From the NCBI GenBank assembly GCA_035545735.1, contig DASZXS010000064.1, forward strand, positions 92,550 to 156,549: DNA of 64,000 nt. Direction: 5' to 3'. Under the pieces are notes generated by a model. That model worked only from the letters and a program-made list of their open reading frames with translations. It was not told where the DNA came from and did no database searches. The position numbers and the translations under genes were made by a program. The first letter of the stretch is position 1. Each line of letters begins with the position of its first letter. The DNA is from JAJYKC01 sp035545735 (GTDB lineage: Bacteria; Acidobacteriota; Terriglobia; Bryobacterales; Bryobacteraceae). This document shows, piece after piece, positions 45,401 through 53,300 of this stretch.

Positions 45401-48400
45401 ATTTATTGACAAGAATGCGCCGGTGGAGGCGCTGCCCGTTGTGGCTATTCCGCAGGGGCGGGAAGAACCGGAAATTGAGATGAGCGTAAATATGGATCAA
45501 CAGCCAGGGAGTGGCGCCGCGATAGAGCGGTTAATGAAGGAGCAGCTTGAGGCGATGAACCGCCTCATGGCGCAGCAGCTTGCGACGTTGCAGGGTTCGC
45601 GCGGGCAGTCTCCCGCGGCGACCCCCGTTGCGCCGGCTGCCCTCGCGCCTCCCGCGCCGGTTGCGGCCGCGCCAAAACCCGCAAAACCGGAGGCGCCGGA
45701 AAGCGCCGCCGCGGAAGCACCGGAGTTCAAACCGTTCGGCCCGTATAAGCCGGTTCAAAAGGATTTGGCGGGCGGACTGACGGATCAACAGCGAAGCTAT
45801 GTTGCCGGTCTGATTGAACGCTATACGAAACGCACCGCCGGCTCGAAGCGGATGACGCAGCAGTATCGCGGTGTTCTTGCCGATCCTCGAGTCGTTTCCG
45901 GATTCCGGACCGCGTGGAAAGAGATGGTTTATCCCATCGTCACAGTCCGGTCGCGCGGCTCGCGATTGTGGGACGTGGACGGGAACGAGTACATCGACAT
46001 TTTGAATGGATTCGGCCCAACCGTCTTCGGGCATTTGCCGGATTTTGTCACCGAGGCCGTGCAGCGGCAGATGGAGCAGGGAATCGAGATTGGACCGCAA
46101 TCTCCTCTCGCCGGGGAAGTGGCGCAAACGATTTGCCAGCTTACCGGGATGGAGCGCGCCACGTTCTGCAATACGGGGTCGGAAGCCGTGATTGCGGCGC
46201 TGCGGCTGGCGCGCACCGTGACCGGGCGATCCAAAGTGGTTCTTTTCGCCGGCTCCTATCACGGCACCTTCGATGAAGTGCTGGTGAAGGGAATCAAGGG
46301 AAAAGGCGGCGCACTACGCTCATTCCCCATCGCTCCCGGGATTCCTCGGGAAAAGACCGACAACGTGGTAGTGCTGGAGTATGGCGCTCCGGAATCGCTT
46401 GCCTACATTGAGGAACATGCCGGAGAACTCGCCGCGGTTCTGGTGGAACCGGTTCAGAGCCGCCACCCGGCCCTGCAGCCGCGTGACTTCGTCGCAAGGA
46501 TTCGTGAGATTACGCGAGCCGCGAAGGCCGCTCTGATCTTTGACGAAGTGGTTACCGGGTTCCGCAGCCATAGCGGCGGCGTGCAGGCGCTCTGGAATAT
46601 TCGCGCCGATCTTGCCACCTACGGCAAGGTGCTCGGCGGCGGGCTGCCGATTGGTGTCCTTGCCGGTTCCGCCGAGTATATGGATGCTCTCGACGGTGGA
46701 AGCTGGCAGTATGGCGACGATTCGAGCCCGCAAAAGGGCGTAACCTTCTTTGCCGGAACTTTTGTCCGCCATCCGCTCGCGCTTGCCGCCTGCCGGAGTG
46801 TGCTCGAACACCTGAAGAAGCAGGGGCCGGATTTGCAGCAGGGGTTGAATGAACGCACCGCCGCGCTGGTGGGCCGTTTGAATCAAATGTTCGAGAAGAA
46901 CGCGGTTCCGGTGCGAATCCAGCATTTTTCCAGCTTCTTCTATTTCGCATTTCCGGCGGATCAGCACTTCGGCAGCCTGTTGTATTACAACCTTCGGGCG
47001 AAGGGCGTGCATATTCAGGAAGGGTTTCCATGCTTCCTGACCACGGCTCACAGCGATGCGGACCTGGAACAGATCTATCGCGCGTTCGAAGAAAGCGTAC
47101 ACGAGATGCAGGCGGGAGGAGTGCTAGCGACGCCGGCGCAGCCGGCTTCGGCGACAACGTCTCCCGAGCCAGACGCGCCCGCGACGGCGGTTCCCGTCGA
47201 GGCGCCGTTGACCGAGTCGCAATTGGAAGTCTTTCTTTCCGCGCAACTCGACGAGAACGCGTCGTGCGGATTCAATGAAGCGGTGTCACTGCGCCTGGAC
47301 GGCGGTCTTGACGAACCGGCGCTGCGTAGAGCGCTCGACGCCGTGGCCGCGCGCCACGAGTCGCTGCGCGCCCGCTTTGATCCTCACGGCGAATCGCAGC
47401 GGTTTGCGCCGCCGTCCGCGGTGGATTTGCCGGTGGTCCGCCTCCACTTGGTGAATGAGCGGGAACGCGAGCAGCAGCTTGACAAGATATTCGAAGAAAA
47501 CGCCCGGACGCCGTTCGATCTGGTGAACGGCCCGGCGTTTCGAGCCCAGTTGATTCAGCTCGGCGCGAAATCGCACCTCCTGCTTTTCACCGCGCATCAC
47601 GTCGTTTGTGATGGCTGGTCGATGAACGTTTTGATGGACGAACTGGCGCAGCTTTACAGCGCCTTCCATCGAGGCTCGCCGGTTCCGCTTCCCGAGGCCG
47701 TCCGGTTCAGCGAGTATGCCCGCACGCAAGCCGCATTCGTGGAGAGCGCCGAGGGGCAAAAGGTCGAACAGTACTGGGTGGATCAGTTCCGCGAGCCTGC
47801 TCCGCTGCTGGATCTGCCGCTCGACCGTCCGCGTCCGCCTCAGAAGTCCTACGAGGGCGCTACGCTGCGGCGGAAAATCGGCGCCGAATCCTATCGCGCG
47901 ATCAAGAAAGCCGGAGCTCAGCACAAATGCACTCTGTTCGTCACGCTGCTTGCCGGTTTCGAGATTCTTATGAACCGCCTGAGCGGTCAGGACGACGTCG
48001 TGGTCGGCGTTCCCGCGGCCGGCCAGTCGTTGTTGGACGGAGAAACGCTGGTCGGTCACTGCGTGAACTTCCTGCCGATGCGCGCGCGGTTCAACGGTGA
48101 GCCGTCGGTCGCCGATTTCCTCGGCGCCACCAAAAAGACCGTGCTCGATGCCTACGACCACCAGAACTATACTTACGGGCGCCTGATCCGGAAGCTTAAC
48201 ATTCCCCGCGATCAGAGCCGCCTGCCGCTGGTGGAGATTCAGTTCAATCTCGAACGTGTCGGAGGCGGGGCGTCATTCGACGGCCTGGCATCGCAGCTCG
48301 ATCCGAACGCCAAAGCATTTGTGAACCACGACATTTTCCTGAACGTGATGGAATCGCCGGACGGGCTGACGCTCGACTGCGATTACAACACGCGGCTCTT

Positions 48401-50381
48401 CGACGAAGCGACAGTGAGCCGCTGGCTGGGTCACTATGAAACGCTGCTGGCCGGACTGGCAGCCGATCCGGCTCAACCCGTATCGCGCCTGCCGCTGCTT
48501 TCCGCCGCCGAACAGAACGAAATGGCGGTGCTCTGGAACCAGACGGACGCCGTTTACGCGCGCAACCTCTGCGTTCATCAAATATTTGAAGAACACGCCG
48601 CGCGCACGCCGGATGCGATCGCCGCCGTGTACGAAGAGAGCCAGCTCACTTATGCGGAGCTGAACTACAGAGCAGATCGCCTTGCCGGCTATCTTGCGAA
48701 GCTGGGTGTGAAGCCGGGCGTGCTGGTGGGAGTGTTCGTGGACCGCTCCATCGAGATGATCATCGCTCTTCTTGGAGTAATGAAGGCGGGTGGCGCATAC
48801 GTTCCGATGGACCCCACGTACCCCGCCGAGCGCATCTCCTTTGTTCTCGACGATGCCAGCGTGCCGGTCTTGCTCACTCAAGAAAAACTGATTCCGAACG
48901 TCCCCGGCGCGGGAAATCACACGGTTGTCGCTCTGGACGCCCAATGGGAGATGATCGAACGCGAAGGCGGAACGGCGCCTTCTCCGGTCAACGCGGACAA
49001 CCTCGTGTACGTGATCTACACCTCCGGCTCCACAGGCAAGCCCAAGGGCGTGGAGATTTCGCACCGGGCGGTTGTGAACCTGCTCTCGTCCATGCGAAAG
49101 AAACCCGGCTTCACCGCCGAGGATGTTCTTCTCGCGGTAACCACGCTGTCCTTCGACATTGCGGCGCTCGAACTCTATCTCCCGCTAGTGACCGGTGGGC
49201 GGCTGGTCATTGCCTCTCGCGAGGCCGCCGCCGATGGCGCACAGTTGCTGGCGCGCCTGGAAAGCTCCGGGGCGACAGTGCTCCAGGCGACCCCCATCAC
49301 GTTCCGCTTGTTGATGGAAGCCGGATGGAAGGAAACGCCCAATCTCAAGGTTCTATGCGGCGGCGAAGCCCTGCCGCGCGACCTGGCCAATCAAATTCTA
49401 GAGCGGACTCCTTCGCTTTGGAATATGTACGGCCCGACAGAAACCACGATCTGGTCTTCCACTATTGCCGTGGAAAAGGGAGAAGGACCGGTCACCCTCG
49501 GCCCGCCCATTGATAACACGCAGTTCTACGTGCTGGATCGCCACGCGCAACTGGCTCCGATCGGGGTTGCCGGTGAGCTGTACATCGGAGGCGACGGTCT
49601 TGCGCGAGGCTATTTCCATCGTCCCGAACTGACAGCGGAAAAATTTGTCCCGGATCACTTCCGCGGCGCGCCGGGCGCGCGTCTCTACCGGACCGGCGAT
49701 CTGGTGCGGCGGATGGCCGGCGGGCAAATCGATTTTCTCGGCCGCCTCGATCATCAGGTGAAACTGCGCGGTTACCGTATCGAATTGGGAGAAATTGAAA
49801 CGGCGCTGTCGCGCTATCCCGGCGTACGGGAAGCCGTGGTGATGGTACGGGAGGACGTTCCAGGCGACAAGCGGCTGGTGGCTTATCTCGCAACCGATCA
49901 GCAGGCTCTCTCAGTGACAGCAGTTCGGGAATTCCTCACGGGCAAGCTTCCGAACTATATGCTGCCCGCCGCCGTAGTCCGCGTGGAGGCCATGCCGCTC
50001 ACGCCGAACGGCAAGGTTGACCGCAGAGCGCTTCCCGCTCCCGATCTCGGGCACGGACCGCGTGAGAAGGAATACGTCGCGCCGCGCACGGAAGAGGAGA
50101 AAACGCTGGCGGGGATCTGGTCCGAAGTTCTGCGGCTGGAACGCGTCGGCATCGACGATAACCTGTTTGAGCTCGGAGCCGACTCTCTGCACATTTTTCA
50201 GATTGCGGCTCGCGCGAATAAGGCCGGGATTCACGTGGCTCCCGCGCAATTTCTGAAATACCGTACAATTACATCGCTGCTCGACCAGGTCAAGAACCGT
50301 TTGGCGGCGGGTGAAAAACCGTTAGCACCCATCACGCGTGTATCGAGAGAAAAATTCCGGCTGAAGCAGCCGGTTGGCTAA
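42408..50381 (+). CDS. Hybrid PKS-NRPS: KS-AT-ACP-aminotransferase-C-A-T
   Basis: The 2657-residue megasynthase has a ketosynthase (~5-435; Cys182, His318 and His358), an acyltransferase (~535-830; GHSIGE Ser630, HAFH at 726-729 indicating malonyl-CoA), an ACP (DSL, Ser963), a class-III PLP aminotransferase (~1140-1565; Lys1407), a condensation domain (~1595-2025; HHVVCDG at 1730-1736), an adenylation domain and a carrier (Ser2593). The order KS-AT-ACP-AMT-C-A-T matches the beta-amino-acid modules of iturin/mycosubtilin and microcystin McyE. No ketoreductase is present, so the beta-ketone should be transaminated. The A domain reads D-I-L-Q-L-G-M-I-W-K, one residue from the known glycine code. 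It starts inside the stop of the loading-module gene. Confidence 0.93.
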   Translation: MRDDLNGIAIIGMAGRFPGARSVAEFWRNQKEGVESISHFTEGEIETLDARGAENPDYVKARPVLDGADEFDAAFFGVYPKEAELMDPQHRVFLECCWAAFEDAGYDPSKCPPLTGVYAGCSPSTYFLRNVCRDRKFLEDYTGGYQVENYPALLGSNVDFLATRVAYKLNLKGPAFTLQAGCSTSLLAVCQAAQALQSYQCDMALAGGVSITFPQKRGYLHQEGGMVSPDGHCRPFDAEAAGTVFGSGSGVVLLKRVEDAIEDGDHIYAVIRGYAVNNDGAAKVGYTAPSVEGQAQVIAMAHASAGVDPETITYIEAHGTGTPLGDPIEIAALTQAFRARTDARQFCAIGTAKASVGHLDIAAGVTGLIRAAMAVHEGLLPPTLHFRTPNPKLKLQDSPFYINAELRPWADGPAPRRAGVSAFGVGGTNAHVVLEQAPAIASRPLPEGAQVLTLSAKSGAALDAATENLARHLESHADLNLADVAFTLREGRRHFEHRRFAVAADLKSAPEALRHSRGSKDENSSRQLVNPRAGFLFPGQGSQYPGMGQELYQRHRVFRDAMDRCARILRESFDFDLLDTMFPPDPRDPEARRRLSATQCAQPAIFAMEYALAQLWISWGAVPAAMTGHSIGEFVAACLAEVFSLEDGLSLVAMRGRMMQALPAGAMLSVRLAEPDIAPLLNGHLALAATNSPMLSVISGPLDDVEALERALNERNIANKRLSTSHAFHSAMMEPVIEPFTARIKQVRLSEPKIPYVSTATGTWITAGQATDPQYWGSHLRHTVRFSQAISTLLSAPDLILLEVGPGRALTTLARQHSASPSEQRVIACLPDSCAAYSETFSLLKAAGSLWLSGYDVKWNAIDPEASHRRVSLPEYPFERKRFWLEPPAPAAGVEAPAQPAVEDAVPASAPPSGAAEEAPVDVSERRRAEVRSLLSTIFEDLSGADLSEAAPSDTFLDMGFDSLFLTQVSQAVQKRFQVKVTFRQLLDQQSTLESLTEFIDKNAPVEALPVVAIPQGREEPEIEMSVNMDQQPGSGAAIERLMKEQLEAMNRLMAQQLATLQGSRGQSPAATPVAPAALAPPAPVAAAPKPAKPEAPESAAAEAPEFKPFGPYKPVQKDLAGGLTDQQRSYVAGLIERYTKRTAGSKRMTQQYRGVLADPRVVSGFRTAWKEMVYPIVTVRSRGSRLWDVDGNEYIDILNGFGPTVFGHLPDFVTEAVQRQMEQGIEIGPQSPLAGEVAQTICQLTGMERATFCNTGSEAVIAALRLARTVTGRSKVVLFAGSYHGTFDEVLVKGIKGKGGALRSFPIAPGIPREKTDNVVVLEYGAPESLAYIEEHAGELAAVLVEPVQSRHPALQPRDFVARIREITRAAKAALIFDEVVTGFRSHSGGVQALWNIRADLATYGKVLGGGLPIGVLAGSAEYMDALDGGSWQYGDDSSPQKGVTFFAGTFVRHPLALAACRSVLEHLKKQGPDLQQGLNERTAALVGRLNQMFEKNAVPVRIQHFSSFFYFAFPADQHFGSLLYYNLRAKGVHIQEGFPCFLTTAHSDADLEQIYRAFEESVHEMQAGGVLATPAQPASATTSPEPDAPATAVPVEAPLTESQLEVFLSAQLDENASCGFNEAVSLRLDGGLDEPALRRALDAVAARHESLRARFDPHGESQRFAPPSAVDLPVVRLHLVNEREREQQLDKIFEENARTPFDLVNGPAFRAQLIQLGAKSHLLLFTAHHVVCDGWSMNVLMDELAQLYSAFHRGSPVPLPEAVRFSEYARTQAAFVESAEGQKVEQYWVDQFREPAPLLDLPLDRPRPPQKSYEGATLRRKIGAESYRAIKKAGAQHKCTLFVTLLAGFEILMNRLSGQDDVVVGVPAAGQSLLDGETLVGHCVNFLPMRARFNGEPSVADFLGATKKTVLDAYDHQNYTYGRLIRKLNIPRDQSRLPLVEIQFNLERVGGGASFDGLASQLDPNAKAFVNHDIFLNVMESPDGLTLDCDYNTRLFDEATVSRWLGHYETLLAGLAADPAQPVSRLPLLSAAEQNEMAVLWNQTDAVYARNLCVHQIFEEHAARTPDAIAAVYEESQLTYAELNYRADRLAGYLAKLGVKPGVLVGVFVDRSIEMIIALLGVMKAGGAYVPMDPTYPAERISFVLDDASVPVLLTQEKLIPNVPGAGNHTVVALDAQWEMIEREGGTAPSPVNADNLVYVIYTSGSTGKPKGVEISHRAVVNLLSSMRKKPGFTAEDVLLAVTTLSFDIAALELYLPLVTGGRLVIASREAAADGAQLLARLESSGATVLQATPITFRLLMEAGWKETPNLKVLCGGEALPRDLANQILERTPSLWNMYGPTETTIWSSTIAVEKGEGPVTLGPPIDNTQFYVLDRHAQLAPIGVAGELYIGGDGLARGYFHRPELTAEKFVPDHFRGAPGARLYRTGDLVRRMAGGQIDFLGRLDHQVKLRGYRIELGEIETALSRYPGVREAVVMVREDVPGDKRLVAYLATDQQALSVTAVREFLTGKLPNYMLPAAVVRVEAMPLTPNGKVDRRALPAPDLGHGPREKEYVAPRTEEEKTLAGIWSEVLRLERVGIDDNLFELGADSLHIFQIAARANKAGIHVAPAQFLKYRTITSLLDQVKNRLAAGEKPLAPITRVSREKFRLKQPVG

Positions 50382-50399
50382 AGGCAACGAGCTATAGGC

Positions 50400-53300
50400 A
50401 TGAATACTTCCGAGGAAAGTCTCCCGACGGCACCGGCGGAGGAGACTTATGTGCTTCCGGCCTCATTCGGCCAGGAGCGGTATTGGGGGCTGGACCATCT
50501 GAACCCCGGGAACCCGACATGGAGCGTTCCTGTTCGCTTCCGGCTTCAAGGGCCACTCGATCCAGCTCTGCTGGAACGCGCGTTTAACGCGATTGTCGAA
50601 CGGCACGAAGTCCTGCGCACCACCTTCGTGAATTCCAGCAGCGGCCTTTCACAGGTGGTTCATCCTTCGCTCCGGATTCCCGTGCCGGTGAACGACCTCC
50701 GGCATCTCCCCAAGCCGGAGCGCGACGCCGAAGCGGACCGGATTTCTCTCCAGGAAGCCCACTGGCGCTTCGACCTGGAAAAAGGCCCTCTGTTCCGGGC
50801 CAGTTTGATCCGGATGGAGGACAGCGACTACATCCTCCTGGTGAACGCTCACCATTCCGTTACCGACTACTGGTCCGTCGGAATCATTTCCCAGGAGCTC
50901 GGCAGGCTATACGAGGCCTATTCACGCGGCCAGGAGATCAGCCTGCCCGAGCTTCCCATCCAATACGCGGATTACTCCGTTTGGCAGCGCGAGCAGGCGG
51001 AGAGCGCTACGGTTCAAAACGAGCTGTCCTATTGGAAGAAGCAGCTCGATAATCTGCCGCTGCTTGAATTTCCCCTGGACCATCCGCGCGGGGAGTCCCC
51101 CACGTTTAACGCCACGATTACATCGATTCTGCTCCCGGTGGCGCTGACCAACGCAATTCAGGACCTGGCAACCGGACAGGAAACGACGTTCTTCAACGCG
51201 ATGTTCGCGGCGCTTTCGATTCTGCTCCATGGCTATACGGGACAGACCGACTTCGGCGTAGCCACGCAGGTTGCGGGGCGCGAGAGCGTGGAGACAGAGT
51301 CGCTGGTTGGCCCGTTCATTAACACCGTGGTCCTTCGGCCGGATCTTTCGGGCGATCCGACTTTTCTGGAATTGCTGGGCCGTGTCCGCGAGGTCGCCTT
51401 CCAATCGCTCGACAAGAATAATGTTCGTTTCGAACAGGTTTTAAAGGCCCTTCGCCCGGCCGACTATCCCAGCCATCATAATCTCTTCCGTCTGAACTTC
51501 ATCTGCCAGCGGGACCCGGTGAAGCCTCAGGAATTCGCCGGGGTGAAGATTACGGTGATTCCATCGAAGTCGCAGGGTGCGCTGTACGATCTGCATGTGT
51601 TCTTGATCATGCGCAACGAGGGCTGGCGCCTGGCGTGCGAGTACAACACCGATCTTTTCGACGCCGGTACGATTACCCGGCTTCTCGCGAACTATAAAGC
51701 TCTACTGGAAAACATCGTAGCCGGACCGGACCGCCCGCTTTCGGCGCTTCCCGCGCTCGATATCCCGGTCCCAGCCCCTGAAGCGTCCGGCCCGGCGCCG
51801 GGTGCGGCCAAGCCCGCCCAGGCAATCGAGTCTTCCGCGGAGGAGACATTTGCGTTCCCTATCACGATCGCGCAGGAGCGGTTCTGGCTGCTGGAACAAC
51901 TAATGCCTGGGAACCCGACGCTGAACATGCCGGCGGCGATGCGGTTGAAGGGTACGCTCGATATCAATATTCTCCACAAAGGGCTGGATGAAGTTGTCGC
52001 GCGGCATGAAGGGCTGCGAACTACGTTCTCCACCGTCGACGGCCAGCCGATGCAGGTGATACATCCTTCGGTGAAAACGTCCGTGACGCGGATCGACCTG
52101 CAGGAACTTCCAGAGTCGGAGCGGGAAGCACGAGCCGAGCAGCATCTGCGCGATGAGGCGAGCCATCGCTTCATCCTGTCTCAGGCGCCGCTGATCCGCG
52201 CCACGGTATTGCAACTGGAGCCGGATCACCACCTGATGATGGTCACCACGCCGCATATTATTTGCGACGGGTGGTCGGCAGGCATCATTATTCGCGAACT
52301 CGCTGCGTTCTACGAAGCGAATGCCAAGGGCGTATCGCCGGCTTTGCCTCCCCTTACGATTCAATACGCCGACTTCGCGCATTGGCAGGCTAACTCCCTG
52401 AAGGGTGATGCGTTTCAGGAAGAGCTGGCTTATTGGAAAGAACAGTTGCAGGGCCGTCTGCCGTTGTTGGACCTGCCGGCGGACAAGCCGGTCCCATCGC
52501 GTCTGGTCTCCCGGGGCGACACCGAGACGTTGTCGCTCGCTCCGGACCTTGTTGCCAAGATCAAGGAAATCTGCCGGCGCGAAGAGGTCACGATGTTCAT
52601 GTTCTTCCTGGCCGTCTTTAAGGCCATGCTCCACCGGTACACGGGGCAGGAGGATATTCTGGTCGGGTCGCCTGTCGCCGGCCGTTCTCCGGAAACAGAG
52701 GGCGTGATCGGGCTGTTTTCCTATCCCATCAGCCTGCGAACGGATGTGCGGGGCGAACTGAGTTTTCGCGAGCTGCTGCACCGCGTGAGGGACGTGACGC
52801 TCGGCGCGCTGGCCCACAAGGATTTGCCGTTCGGACGCCTCGTCGAAGAGTTGAGAGTGGAGCAGGTGCAGGGCCGGAATCCCTTGTTTCAGGTTTACTT
52901 CCTCCACCAGACCGGGTTTCTGCAGCCGATGGAAACCTCCGGCTTGTCGTGGACTCCGGTGACGTGGGTCAGCCCGATGACTTCCTTTGACCTGCACCTT
53001 GCCACACTGGAGCGGCGGGGCAGCGTGGTGGCGCGGCTCGAATATAACGCCGATATTTTCGAAGCGGCGACGATTCGCCAGATGCTGGGCCATTTCCGCG
53101 TCATCGTGAAATCCGTTGTCGAGGATGCCGGTACGAGTTTGTCGGCGCTTCCTCTTTCGACAGCGGAAGAGCCGCAGGCTATCTCTCCGGCGCGCGGGAA
53201 TGCGCCAGTAGAAGAACACGCAAAGGAGCGGCTGGCGCTGGAGCCGGTTGACGGGCAGCTTGCCCGGGATCCGAGCCGCGTTGCCGCCGTCTCGGAGACC

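Noticed and set aside
50840..50870. Possible epimerase identity of the first C domain in the terminal NRPS
   Set aside because: HHSVTDYWSVG lacks the D-x-x-S-W spacing and the downstream epimerase motifs, and it sits at the N-terminus rather than after a carrier.
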